Shown: positions 20,349-32,484 of the stretch, piece by piece
Layout: each line of letters begins with the position of its first letter
Position numbering within the stretch: the first letter of the stretch is position 1
Source of the DNA: Lutjanus erythropterus
Taxonomy: Eukaryota; Chordata; Actinopteri; Lutjaniformes; Lutjanidae
Reading direction: 5' to 3'
Length of the DNA stretch: 64,000 nucleotides
Assembly (NCBI GenBank): GCA_020091685.1
Contig: CM034593.1
Location: 46,473,388 to 46,537,387, forward strand
The notes under the pieces: model-generated
Database searches by the model: none
What the model was told of the DNA's origin: nothing
Seen by the model: only the letters and a program-made list of their open reading frames with translations
Made by a program: the position numbers and the translations under genes

Positions 20349-22938
20349 CAGTAGAAAGCGCTTGACTTGTTTTAAGTTTCTACAACAAAAAGCTGGGAGA
20401 TTGTTGAAGTATTTAGACCTGTCTTGTGAGTCTAGTGGGGTTTCTACAGCATCACAGTTTGACCAAGCTGCCATGAGTTGGAACTACTGCCTCTGTCTGA
20501 TCAGAGCCACACACTTTAGAGATGATTCAAGCTCTTAAAAACAGACTACATGAACTGCGTTATTCTGGCGCCTGGCAGCTGATGTTCCTGACATGTCAGC
20601 AGAATTTGCCTCGCGTTGACGTTATTAAAATCCTGACCTTTCAGCCTCCAGCCATGAGGTCTCAATCCTGTTGATGACTCCATACAGCTCATCCAGGCCT
20701 TGGTTAGCGTTAGTGTGTGGCAGAATATACAGTCGACTGCAGTGAGAATGACTGATGTAACATTCCTTTTAAAACTGGTCTTTGAATCAGTAAATTAAGA
20801 AATTTATTTAGTAGTACCAACATTTAAACATCATTAAAATGTCTCCCCAAAAGAGAGTGGCTGAGAGCAGACAAAGTTCAGTATAATAATATGTAAAGTT
20901 CTGTCTTCATGTGATCACTTGCATTTTAATCACTGCAGGAGTTAGCATTTGGAGAATAAAGTTGAATTTCAGTCTTAGGACCAGGCATAACAAAACAGCA
21001 CTACTACTGATACTAATAAAATAAAAATAAAACAAAGGAGAAAGATTTTTTTAATTTCGTAATTTTTAGAATAAAGATTAAATGTTGAGAATAAAGTAGA
21101 GTAGAAATGTTTTCAACTCTATTCTTATCAGGAACACTCATAGAAGTGTGACAATTTTTTTATCTAACGCTGCTCTTTAATTCATGGAGCATGGTACTGC
21201 TGCAAGTGTTGATTTTCCACGTTGGTTCTGACTGTCCGGGATTCTTTGTTTCAGTGGTCTCATTTTCAAACAATATGGCACGGCGGATGAGCTCATATTT
21301 GGTCCCTACTATGATTAAAACTCCAGAAATACTGGATCCCACAGTTCCAATAATAAATTATCAAGGCAATAGTGACTTTAAATAGACCCCCTACATGCCC
21401 GTGGTTTGTAAAGCTGTCTGTCTTTAAAGGTTTGAGCTCAATCCAAGAGAACCTTAATGACATCATCAGACTTATTGTGTCAGACTTCAGAGAGCTCCAT
21501 TCAGAGCGGAGAAAACCTCGTACAATGCTTTTCACAGGCTCAGTCGTGAGTCCAGGTGCAAAGTAAACTGATTTTCGCATAAAATTGATGTAGTGCCCCT
21601 TTAAAGAATATTATGGCTCAGACCTTATCTCAAAATAGCAAATGGCTGAACAGGAGGATAAAACGGTCACCCTCTGGAAGTGCTGCTTTGCCAGTTCAAA
21701 GCTTCACCTTGTAACAAGCAGCAGCTTCAATCCAGAGCTTTAATCTGGAGCTAACTTAACCCTGAGACAAAGCTCAGTCACCTGCGTTGTGTCTCCTGGC
21801 TGAGAGACACGGTGAAAGGTTCGATGTCAGGTGTCACTGTCACTTTCAGGTATGATTTCATTTTGTCACAACCGGCGTCTGTCCCTGTCCTTTTCTGTCC
21901 TGTTGTATTTGGCTTTGAAAACTTTTTGATGGACATTTGTTTCTTATTTTCTTAGAAAAATATCTTCAGCATTTTGATAATGAATATTTTAGCACAGCTA
22001 ACAAGAACATGGAATAGGCTGCTTGATGCTTTAGCCTTAATTTTCCTTTTGCATCTGCATGGCAAGTGCTACATCAAAGACACTCAGGGAGAAATCTATT
22101 CATTCTTGAGAACTGGATTTTTACTCAATTATCAGTTATGCTGGAAAATCTATTATAACAAAAACACAAAAAAGGTCACATGCCACATATTGCAAAAGTG
22201 TCAAGCCATTCACGGGACAGAAGACCAAAACAAACACACAAATAACATCTCACTATTTCTGAGAAAGTGCAGCGAATGTCAGCTAATCAGGAAGGAAGCA
22301 ATGGTAAAATAAAAATTCACAAAATTTATGTTTTTATGGTCCCAAATGATTTTCTAGTTTCAGTAATTAACTACACAAAAAATGTCAAAAAAGTAAATGA
22401 ACTTGTTGAATCACGGTGTGAATATTAATGTAGCTGAGCTACTGCAACATATTTAATTCTATGTGAGCATTACTCCCATAGCAAAAATGCACAAATACAA
22501 AGATTTTGTACAGTGACTAAAATCTAATGACTTAAATGTTTTTCAAGGCAGGAAGCACATGTTCATGCACAAGTACAAATACTTTGTTTCTGTGCTTGTG
22601 TAGAGTTTTTAGGTATGTGTACTTTACCTTTATATTTTACTCCCTACATTTGTCGTTCGACTCCTTACATTTTAAAACAGGGTTGTTATTTTAGTTTTAA
22701 TGTATTTGAGAAAAATTACTGTGATGTTACATCAGTGCGGCGCTGTCTTACCAACATCAAGGCTGATTTCAACCTAAATAAATGGAACCAGAACACGGAG
22801 AAAAGATGATCGATTGGTGTATCCATCAGTGCATGTCACACAGCAGACATGAAAAGATGAAGCAGACAGAGAGGAGACTGGAGTGTGGAAAAAAAAGTAA
22901 GGGTTAGTTAGCTTTGCCCTGAAACAGTACATTCTCCT
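20349..22938 (+). repeat. Tandem segmental duplication, copy 1 (2590 bp)
   Basis: Copy 1 is followed directly by a head-to-tail copy starting at 22939. Both begin 'cagtagaaagcgcttgactt', and the same 9-base word 'cagtagaaa' recurs at 25486, immediately after copy 2. Copy 1 contains about 90 bases (around 20866-20957) missing from copy 2. No intact gene lies in the unit: the frame at 21974-22312 is broken in the sister copy and has no domain. The copies agree in essentially every block but differ by dozens of small length changes. Confidence 0.93.
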
Positions 22939-25485
22939 CAGTAGAAAGCGCTTGACTTGTTTTTAAGTTTCTACAACAAAAGCTGGGAGATTGTTGAAGT
23001 ATTTAGACCCTGTCTTGTGAGTCTAGTGGGGTTTCTACAGCATCACAATTTGACCAAGCTGCCATGAGTTGGAACTACTGCCTCTGTCTGATCAGAGCCA
23101 CACACTTTAGAGATGATTCAAGCTCTTAAAAAAACAGACTATATGAACTGCGTTATTCTGGCGCCCACTGGCAGCTGATGTTCCTTTGACATGTCAGCAG
23201 AATTTGCCTCGCGTTGATGTTATTAAAATCCCTGACCTTTCAGCCTCCAGCCATGAGGTCTCAATCCTGTTGATGACTCCATACAGCTCATCCAGGCCTT
23301 GGTTAGCGTTAGTGTGTGGCAGAATATACAGTCGACTGCAGTGAGAATGACTGATGTAACATTCCTTTTAAAACTGGTCTTTGAATCAGTAAATTAAGAA
23401 ATTTATTTAGTAGTACCAACATTTAAACATCATTAAAATGTCTCCCCAAAAAGAGAGTGGCTGTGAGTGAAGTTGAATTTTCAGTCTTAGGACCAGGCAT
23501 AACAAAAACAGCACTACTACTACTGATACTAATAAAATAAAAATAAAACAAAGGAGAAAGATTTTTTTAATTTCGTATTTTTTTAGAATAAAGATTAAAT
23601 GTTGAGAATAAAGTAGAGAGTAGAAATGTTTTCAACTCTATTCTTATCAGGGAACACTCATAGAAGTGTGACAATTTTTTTTTTTCCAACCGCTGCTCTT
23701 TAATTCATGGAGCATGGCACTGCTGCAAGTGTTGATTTTCCACGTTGGTTCTGACTGTCCGGGGATTCTTTGTTTCAGTGGTCTCATTTTTCAAACAATA
23801 TGGCACGGCGGATGAGCTCATATTTGGTCCCTACTATGATTAAAACTCCAGAAATACTGGATCCCACAGTTCCAATAATAAATTATCAAGGCAATAGTGA
23901 CTTTAAATAGACCCCACTACATGCCCGTGGTTTGTAAAGCTGTCTGTCTTTAAAGGTTTGAGCTCAATCCAAGAGAACCTTAATGACATCATCAGACTTA
24001 TTGTGTCAGACTTCAGAGAGCTCCATTCAGAGCCGGAGAAAACCTCGTACGATGCTTTTCACAGGCTCAGTCGTAGTCCAGGTGCAAAGTAAACTGATTT
24101 TCACGCATAAAATTGATGTAGTGCCCCTTTAAAGAATATTATGGCTCAGACCTTATCTCAAAATAGCAAACGGCTGAACAGGAGGATAAAAACGGTCACC
24201 CTCTGGAAGTGCTGCTTTGCCAGTTCAAAGCTTCACCTTGTAACAAGCAGCAGCTTCAATCCAGAGCTTTAATCTGGAGCTAACTTAACCCTGAGACAAA
24301 AGCTCAGTCACCTGCGTTGTGTCTCCTGGCTGAGAGACACTGTGAAAGGTTCGTATGCGGGGTGTCACTGTCACTTTCAGGTATGATTTCATTTTGTCAC
24401 AACCGAGCGTCTGTCCCTGTCCTTTTCTGTCCTGTTGTATTTGGCTTTTGAAAACTTTTTGATGGACATTTGTTTCTTATTTTTCTTAGAAAAATATCTT
24501 CAACATTTTGATAATGAAGATATTTTAGCACAGCCCCAACAAGAACATGGAATAGGCTGCTTGATGCTTTAGCCTTAATTTTCCTTTTTGCATCTGCATG
24601 GCAAGTGCTACATCAAAGACACTCCAGGGAGAAATCTATTCATTCTTGAGAACTGGGATTTTTTTTTACTCAATTATCAGTTATGCTGGAAAATCTATTA
24701 TAACAAAAACACAAAAAAAGGTCACATGCCACATATTGCAAAAAGTGTCTAGCCATTCACAGGACAGAAGACCAAAACAAACACACAAAAAACATCTCAC
24801 TATTTCTGAGAAAGTGCAACGAATGTCAGCTAATCAGGAAGGAAGCAATGGTAAAATAAAAATTCACAAAATTTATGTTTTTATGGTCCCAAATGATTTT
24901 CTAGTTTCAGTAATTAACTACACAAAAAATGTCCAAAAAAGTAAATGAACTTGTTGAATCACGGTGTGAATATTAATGTAGCTGAGCTACTGCAACATAT
25001 TTAATTCTATGTAGAGCATTACTCCCATAGCAAAAATGCACAAATACAAAGATTTTGTACAGTGACTAAAATCTAATGACTTAAATGTTTTTCAAGGCAG
25101 GAAGCACATGTTCATGCACAAGTACAAATACTTTGTTTCTGTGCTTGTATAGAGTTTTTTTTTAGGTATGTGTACTTTACCTTTATATTTTTACTCCCTA
25201 CATTTGTACGTTCGACTCCTTACATTTTAAAACAGGGTTGTTACTTTAGTTTTAATGTATTTGAGAAGAATTACTGTGATGTTACATCAGTGCGCGCTGT
25301 CTTACCAACATCAAGGCTGATTTCAACCTAAATAAATGGAACCAGAACACGGAGAAAAGATGATCGATTGGTGTATCCATCAGTGCATGTCACACAGCAG
25401 ACATGAAAAGATGAAGCAGACAGAGAGGGAGACTGGAGTGTGGAAAAAAAAAGGTAAGGGTTAGTTAGCTTTGCCCGCAAACAGT
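22939..25485 (+). repeat. Tandem segmental duplication, copy 2 (2547 bp)
   Basis: Copy 2 reproduces copy 1 in the same order. Compared with copy 1 it mainly has extra single bases, often in homopolymers ('gaccctgtc' for 'gacctgtc', 'ggggattc' for 'gggattc', 'ggataaaaacgg' for 'ggataaaacgg'). Substitutions are far fewer. Without the ~90-base deletion copy 2 would be about 50 bases longer than copy 1. This looks like noisy long-read sequence or a falsely duplicated haplotype. A real young duplication remains possible. Confidence 0.93.
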
Positions 25486-26600
25486 CAGTAGAAATGTCCT
25501 TCAGACGGTGACTTTTTACTTTTACACTCTCAGAGCCTCGTACTTTTTATTTCTGACTTTAATAAAGAATGATGTGAGTAAAGAATGTGTGCACTTTTAC
25601 CACCTCTCTGTATACGACTGCATGCATAAGAGAGACAATATAGTTTAAAACTTTTATTTATAAAATTATTTAAGAAGGACCGTATGTGCATGTTAGAGCA
25701 TTTTAGATAATCCACATGACTTCTCTGTGAGAGAACACAAGGAGTCAACTGTACATTCATTTAGATTCATATACATTTCCGCTGTCTGTCTTTATACAGA
25801 GCAGCAGAGACACTGCAGTGTGAATGACAGGGTGTGTGTGTGTGTGTGTGTGTGTGTGAGACAAAGAGAGAACACTGTCTGAGTGTGTGCCACACACTCC
25901 TTTCAGGAAACCCCTGCTGTGTATCTAAGAGGTGGGGGAGAGACTTTCCAAAAAGCAGCCAATCGCCGCACTCGATAAAAATACTATAACAGTCCCATTG
26001 GCTGTCCTAACAACCAATCGACCAGTTCAACCGCTTTGCCCAAATATGGACGTGCGGTAACCCGGTCACCATCAGATCACCAGGGGAACACTCTGGTTCT
26101 GTGATGATCTTGGCTGCACTGTTCTCTCCTCTTTTTCTTTCTTTCTGAGAGGAAATAAGGCAAAACTTGCATCATTTAAAAAGATGCGTTCTGTTTTCAG
26201 CTCAGAGCAGTGAGCAGGCCGGCATTTAATACATCAATATGGCAACCAGCAACCATAAATACTGCTTCTATGGTCAACCCTCAGATTTTGAGGTGTTTCT
26301 TTTCTTTTTTTTTTTTTTTTTTTACTCTTCAGTTCTGCTGGAAAATACATTTTGAAAGGCCAAATTCTTGGCTATTAAACCTTAAACAGGCCAGCCTCCT
26401 AGTACCTACATTTTTTAATATGTGCATTTAAATGTACAGAATGTATAAAACATAATTCTTACTTATCTTTGATTTAGAACGGCTACAGAGTCGACATGTT
26501 ATGGTTAAGACACATCTTATTACATTATTATTTAATGAATTTGTCTAAAAATAGAAAGTCCTCCCAGTGCTTGAGCAGTATTCCCATCTCCTTTAAACCA
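25486..26600. other. Non-coding DNA with (GT)n
   Basis: A GT microsatellite lies at 25832-25858 and a poly-T at about 26306-26325. Sequence around 25900-26100 is repeat-free and moderately GC-rich. No coding frame or RNA gene was recognised. Confidence 0.5.
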
Positions 26601-26619
26601 GGAAGTGAGACAGGGGTCC

Positions 26620-26960
26620 TTTGGGTATAGCTAACTCTTTTTATGCCTGATTAAATCATGTTTTTGTAAAAATCTGACAGACTTATCAGAAATCTGGGAC
26701 ACACTTTAATTTAAAAAAATGATTTGAAATTGAAGTTAATTATAACAGCACATTTTTATACTTGCTTATCAGTAGATATTGTTATTTTTTAGATTTTGAA
26801 GGCTTTTAACACATTTTGAAACGGTTTGAGGTTGTGAATTCTTGCCTGGAACAAGGGTGTTTTCTGGCATAGAGCAGGTTTAGAAATAAAGAAAAATTAA
26901 AACAAACCAAAAATGACATATATTTCATATATGTAAATTCTCAAAGAATACATTTTCACT
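26620..26960 (+). repeat. Dispersed repeat, copy 1 (pair of 37081-37330)
   Basis: Shared ordered words with 37081-37330 include 'agcacatttttata', 'tatcagtag' followed by 'tattgtta', 'tagattttgaa', 'gttttctggca' and a 3' part with 'aaaaatt'. Neither copy has an obvious terminal repeat or coding potential. Confidence 0.6.
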
Positions 26961-27056
26961 AAAAAATTAGAGTGTTGGTGTTCAGAATTTTTAAAGTTCT
27001 TTGGTAGGACATGATTCTTCCCAGTTCTCAATACGGAGTGTTTGTTCAATCATATC

Positions 27057-27409
27057 TAGGCCTGAAGGATTTTTTTTTTTTTTTTTTCAAATGTGTCATT
27101 GCAATTATTTTGACTGGTATTGCAATTGTGATATGACTTGCAATATCAGAGGGAAATTTTACATCATTATCCTCATTTTCACTGAAAAACATGAGTGTTT
27201 CTTGCATGATTTCTGTGGGGGATCTGTTTTCTTGAGACTGTAGAATATGACGTGTAGGCCAGGAGATCTCTTCAGCACAACAATATTGAATCTAAAATGG
27301 TAATTTGACTCACATTTTGTCTTTGATAAATATTGCAGCTCCCATGATTGAAAATTGCAGTGGGCCATATTGCAATTTTAATAAAATTTTGATGAATTGT
27401 TCAGCCCTA
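27057..27409 (+). mobile_element. hAT non-autonomous element, 353 bp, perfect TSD
   Basis: The left end is 'taggcctgaaggatt' and the right end, reverse-complemented, 'tagggctgaacaatt', giving a 15-bp imperfect terminal repeat. The flanks are a perfect 8-bp duplication, 'atcatatc' (27049-27056 and 27410-27417). The interior includes a long T-run and a 'cattgcaattattttgac' segment. There is no transposase. A related eroded copy is at 615-960. Confidence 0.88.
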
Positions 27410-28425
27410 ATCATATCACAGGATTCAGCTTTCTGCTTGTAATGATGATAACTGATAACATTGTGTGCATGTGTCAGACTTTTCATCTGTCATTCCCTCC
27501 TGTTGCTTCCTATTAACCAGTTAATAGGAGTTAATGGGAACATTCAGTGACACTCTGTTTCCTTTGAGTCATGTGAATAAACAGAAAGTGATCTTCTATC
27601 TACCCCTATTTCGGGGTCAGCCATTGTTCTATTAGGGTATCATCAGAAAATAAAGGATCAGTGTTGTGTTCTTTGTCATCTGGTACACACAGAACAATAC
27701 TATGGTTTCACTTTGATCACAGCCAGACACACTTTTAGTGTGTACAGTAGAGACAGTCAACTGACGGCGGCCACATCTGGCCAAAACTTTATATCCAGCC
27801 TGCAGAATGGACACTGATGAAAATACTGAAATATTTATATATTTGCGGTCTTACAAACTGTTGAAATTCCTAGAAAATGGTATATTGAGTTAATTTCCTA
27901 CTGCTGCAGTTTTCACATCTGGTTACAATCTTTCTTGTTTGAAGGCCAAATGGCACAATAAGTTATGTTTCTGAAAACATTTGAGGAGAAAAACTGGCAA
28001 ATCTTGATCCATATTTGATCTGGACTGCCTAGTTTACCAGTTTGATCTGAAGCATGCATTTGTTTTGGTCTGAGATGCTGCTCATCCTCTAGTGACAGTG
28101 GATGTCACCTTTAATTATTTAATTATCATTATGGATTCCCCATGTTTTTGTTGATATATGATATTTATTTATAACATAATTTAAATTAAACAATCATAGG
28201 CTAATTAGGTCACAGTGTCTGCTTCAAAAAGTTCTCAAAGGCGTTATTTATTAAAATGGTTTAAGTATTATACTTTGTTTTAATATCAGTTTATAAAGAA
28301 TGCTGAGCACAAAAAAAACCTGCTTTAGAAGGTTCAGCAAAGAAAGATTTGCAACTTAAACACCCATGATCTATAAATCTCAACTTATTGAGGGCTCCTG
28401 CCTTTCAATCAGTGATTTTCCCTTA
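27410..28425. other. Non-coding DNA, possible decayed repeats
   Basis: A segment near 27750-27810 ('ggccacatctggcc') resembles termini of another hAT group, but its partner end was not found. No coding frame. Confidence 0.35.
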
Positions 28426-28429
28426 TATA

Positions 28430-28640
28430 ATAAAAAAGACAAGTCAATATTTCCATTTACAACCATTTAATTTTCAAGGACCCAAATAATAATTAATCAA
28501 GACAGAATTCTTTGGTTTTCTAAAATTCAAAGACTCAACTGTATCTAAAGAAGAAAAGTAGATAGTGAATCAATAAAAGATTATACATCAGCAAAAGACA
28601 GGTGCCTTGAAATTATGACTTTTCTCAACTTTCACTTTTT
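28430..28640 (+). mobile_element. Fragment of long-armed MITE (family of 34828-35228)
   Basis: 'ttctaaaattcaaagactca' and 'gtgccttgaaattatgactt' then 'ttctcaacttt' match the right arm of the MITE nested at 34828-35228. Left-arm sequence is not recognisable. Confidence 0.45.
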
Positions 28641-29056
28641 ATTTTATTTTATTTATTTATTTATTTATTGTTTACGATGAATAGCCATGGACCAAAAGAG
28701 AAAAAGTTTGAAAGATGAGATCATAGCGATGGTAAAGGAGACTGAAGCCAGGCAACATGTATGATTCAGTGGTGTGACAGACAAAGACAAACACTTTTCT
28801 TGTGAGTGTGTCAGTATTAACTCCTCACACCTTTAACTGGTAATTCCTGTCACTTTGTTCGTAAAGATGATGCAAAGGTCATCACAGGCTTGAGCACATT
28901 TTTTCCCAAACTGCAACACCCCAACATAACCAGCAGGAAAATCACGGAAGTCTCGACTTTGCTTAGAGATAAGATCATTTCCACTTTTCTAAAGTAAGGC
29001 TTTTTATTCTTAATTTTCTACTTCAGTCATTCATAAATGAGGCCCCTGATCTACAG

Positions 29057-29841
29057 CAGTCATTCCCAAACACTGGGTCGTGACGCTCAGATGGGTCACA
29101 GGAGATTTTATTTGGGTCACCAAATCGACAAAAGATTATGGAAGACATTCTGCAGAAGATTTATATCTGCAGCACAGCTTTAATAAGTGTTTAAATTGTG
29201 TTTATTATTTTATTACTTTTAATTCAGCCTCAATCCACCTATTTTGTCTCAAGTATGAAGCAGACTAAAATGTCATGCACTGTAAAACAATTTTGAACTG
29301 AAACTTTGAGGTTTTAAAAAGTTTTACCAACTGCAGATCTTTTGTTGAGATAACGTATTTTTCTAGATAAAATTGAATCTCAATCCCAAATAATGTGAAT
29401 AATTTTTAAAAGCAATATTTTTTGAGTTTCTAAACTTTTCTAAAAGTTTATCTAAAGATGGAAAGTAAATTATCTCAAGTAAATTATCTCAACTAGGTGG
29501 GCAAAACTTTTTTAGGTTTGATTCAAAAGTCAAAAATCTATTACAGTAAGTTGCCTTAAAATTCTGAGTTGTCTCCACTTTTTAAAAAAAAAAGATTTGT
29601 GTTCTTGATGAGCGGAAATAAACAATATTTACTCAGCCTAAATGCTTTTATTCCTCATTTAACGTGTATATACATGTGTCCAGATAATATAAGTTGAGAT
29701 GAAAATGGCAGTAAAAATGGTCAGGAATGCTCATGTATGCACAAAATATCTCTCAAGATTCACTGATGAGGTCTGTTGGGTCACAGTGGTTTGTCATTTT
29801 TAAAAAGTGGGTCCCCACACAAATAAGTTTGGGAAACACTG
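29057..29841 (+). mobile_element. hAT non-autonomous element, 785 bp, with nested MITE
   Basis: The left end is 'cagtcattcccaaacactgg' and the right end 'agtttgggaaacactg', matching the element at 9154-9636 at both ends, including the 'tgggtcacaggagatttta' and 'tttttaaaaagtgggtcc' segments. The putative 8-bp flanks ('atctacag', 'acttgtag') agree poorly, so the insertion is older. The extra ~300 bases compared with 9154-9636 are largely a second MITE (29285-29585). Confidence 0.78.
29285..29585 (+). mobile_element. Long-inverted-repeat MITE nested in hAT, copy 1
   Basis: The left arm has 'gatcttttgttgagataa' and the right arm 'ttatctcaac' then 'gggcaaaactttttt' and 'ttgccttaaaattctgagtt'. The arms are mutually inverted and match the MITE nested in a different hAT at 34828-35228. 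Confidence 0.65.
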
Positions 29842-30535
29842 ACTTGTAGTAATAGAACGAGAAAATCCTGAGTGGAGTATGATGTTATTTTGTGACTGAG
29901 GCTGAGAGTATCTGTTTTCCTGCATCAAGACGTGAAATGAAATGAAATGAAATGTGTTTTGAGATGCAGTACGTGTAGCAGTTGTTTGATCTCAGCGACC
30001 TGTTAGTGAGGCTGTGACAGGTCGATGTGCTCATAGCTGCACTTTGCCTATGCAAAGACTCCGCACTCTTGCCTCTTGCCTGTTGTGTAAATAGAAAACG
30101 ACTCCATGGATGTGGAGGCACAGCTGAGGTCTGGAGTTCAGTAACATAAGTTTCCACCTCTGCTGAAGATGTTTTCATCTTTGCCTCATTGAACCATGTC
30201 CTGCTGCATGCTCTGGAGCGTTTCACAGCTGAGTGTGATACAGTTTGACTCAGCACATCTACAGCTGACACATACGGCTGCTCTGAGGAACGTCAGACTG
30301 CTCTGTCTGAGTGGAAGAGTTCAAGTGTGTCAGAGTCAAGAGAGCTGGGAAAAGTGACTGTGAGATGGACTGCTGATGACAAGCACTGGCAGTATAAAGC
30401 AGGCTTTTCATTGGACCTCGCTGGTGATGAAAGACACACCAGAAGAGTGAAGAACTGTCCTGGCTTCATCACACTGTATAATATTATTATGAAAACAATA
30501 ACCAGGAGAACAAGTCCAAACTTCTCTATATAAAC
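29842..30535. other. Non-coding DNA, short (GAAAT)n
   Basis: A pentanucleotide GAAAT repeat lies near 29933-29953. The 128-codon minus-strand frame at 29885-30271 and the plus frame at 30327-30533 have no recognisable domain or splice signals. Confidence 0.45.
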
Positions 30536-30539
30536 ATTT

Positions 30540-30782
30540 TGATCTGTATTTAGAACATTTTGTCCTTTATTTGGACCATTTCATTATTTATTTACAACAT
30601 TTTGTTATTAATTTGCAACATTTTGTTATTTATTTAGAACATTTTGTTATTATTTAGAAAAATCTATTTATTTATTTAGACCATTATTTATTCATGACAT
30701 TTTATTTGCATTTTTTGCTATTTATTTATTTGCAACATTTTGTCATGTGTTTGCAACATTGTTATTTATTTAGAACATTACA
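30540..30782 (+). repeat. Degenerate AT-rich minisatellite, ~21-bp unit
   Basis: About ten imperfect units of the form 'atttatttagaacattttgt' occur in tandem, alternating between 'gaacatt', 'caacatt' and 'gacatt' variants. Confidence 0.75.
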
Positions 30783-31775
30783 AGTAACCAGGCAGCAACA
30801 TGAAAGAAATAGCATTATACATTTTTGAAGAAACTTACAAAAGCTAAAATTCTGAAATTCTGAATAATTGATAGTGCTGACTACTCAGAGGCATGTCTCA
30901 AAAGAAATCCTGTGTATCCAGAAAGTTCATGTTTTGGCACTGAGCTGATTAGATCACCACCAATAACTGAATTTAATTCCAACAAGTAACCATAACCATT
31001 TTCAATTTCTCGTGTTCAGAACAAACCAAATTTAATAAAAATTACTTCAGAATTCAGTGAGATACAGTTGATTTTGTGGTGAAGTATGGATCTTTCAATA
31101 CCCATGTATGTATTTTCTAGCACATTTTGAGCTCACCAATATGGCGACCAACAGGCAGTGAAGTTAAGATGGTGGTGAAGTTAACAAGACACGGATTCAT
31201 TCATCTGGTATGGTAAGACAAGACCAAACTTTTCTGTGGATGTCAGTTTTTGAGCCACGACAAAGACCAAAGACTTGGTAAGCCTTGTTTTTAGTCTAGC
31301 AGTTGTTGATGACTTGTGGCTCCTACTGGCCGGTTAACAGGAGAGAGGAATCAGCAGTTGCTATAAAACAGAGCAATCAATAAAGTCGATTTTTCAAGGT
31401 TTTCATACATTATGAAGCAACGCAGCCATGAGAGGTCCTTGAGCATACATAGCATAAATATGCACAAATAATATCAGGGTGATTGGTCTAGTGGGATATG
31501 AGATTAGCTGCAGACAGGGGTGTGTGTACACGCGAAGAAGTGGTCATGGGAGTGCAGGATGGGGCGATTTTGGGGAGCGAATGTGAGAAAATGGTTGATT
31601 TTCTGGAGCGCTGATGCATGTAGATACTGAGGAATAGGACAGCGGCCATCCAAACATTGGTTCCACGGTATGAAACAAAGCAAAAGCAAAACTTAAACCT
31701 AGTGAGTATGTTCTGGATCAGCTCTGAAATAATCATTTAAAAAATAATAATTAGCAAAGGTTTGAAATTGCACCA
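30783..31775. other. Non-coding DNA, no recognised feature
   Basis: No long repeat pairing, no coding frame and no RNA gene recognised. Confidence 0.5.
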
Positions 31776-31779
31776 AAAT

Positions 31780-32248
31780 CATGCCTATTTATCATGAGAA
31801 AAACGCCATGATGTGGTAATCACCTGTGATGGTGTGAGGCAGCGTACTTTAGTCAGAGTGTAGCCGGCTGCTGCGAGCGGAGGACTGGTGACAGTGTTAA
31901 TCAGTCAACCAGTAGACATGACAGCCTTAATCAAGGCAATGAGCGGGTGGCAGCAGCGCTCGCTGGTTGAAAATCAACACCGAGTCCATTTATACGTCTC
32001 AATTGCTGACTGTGATGCATATAAATAACTTGCATGGCCCATTAGACTCATCAGACATCACACGCTGACAGAAACACACCAGGTTACACGTGTGCGCACA
32101 CACAAACGCTTGGCGAGCGGCTTGCTGCAATGACACTCGCAGTTGTCAGAGTGAATTACCTGCATGTCAGAATGGAACAGATAAATTGTCGGGAGAGCAC
32201 AGCAAATTGACTCGGTCAAGGCTGTTGATCTATTGTTGTAGTGCAGAG
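31780..32248. promoter_or_regulatory. Candidate conserved non-coding block
   Basis: Repeat-free sequence of mixed composition ends abruptly at CA microsatellites. It contains homeodomain-like and E-box-like words ('ttaatcaaggc', 'cagcagcgctcgctgg', 'tgaattacctgcatgtcag', 'acacgtgtgcg'). The texture is that of a teleost developmental enhancer. Conservation could not be tested. Confidence 0.25.
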
Positions 32249-32249
32249 A

Positions 32250-32280
32250 GGACACACACACACACACAGATAAACTCACT

Positions 32281-32326
<46 letters not shown>
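32250..32326. repeat. (CA)n microsatellite, two blocks
   Basis: A short CA block (about 32251-32267) is followed by a pure 43-base CA run (32284-32326). Confidence 0.95.
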
Positions 32327-32328
<2 letters not shown>

Positions 32329-32445
32329 CTGCTATATCGTTCACTTCACCACTTCACTCTGTGTTGCCCAGAATCCATCAGCTCCACTTGGACTACATTC
32401 CAAAGCATTTAAATCAAGAATGGAGCATGAATGTAACGGTTAAAA

Positions 32446-32448
<3 letters not shown>

Positions 32449-32483
<35 letters not shown>
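32449..32483. repeat. (CA)n microsatellite
   Basis: A pure CA run of about 34 bases following an A8 run. Confidence 0.95.

Positions 32484-32484
<1 letters not shown>

Noticed and set aside
21974-22312. Frame in duplication copy 1 with a partner at 24598-24948 in copy 2
   Set aside because: The two copies have different starts and shifted reading because of indels, so there is no sign of coding constraint.
29885-30271. 128-codon minus-strand frame
   Set aside because: No domain, no splice context, and it contains a GAAAT repeat at its C-terminal part.
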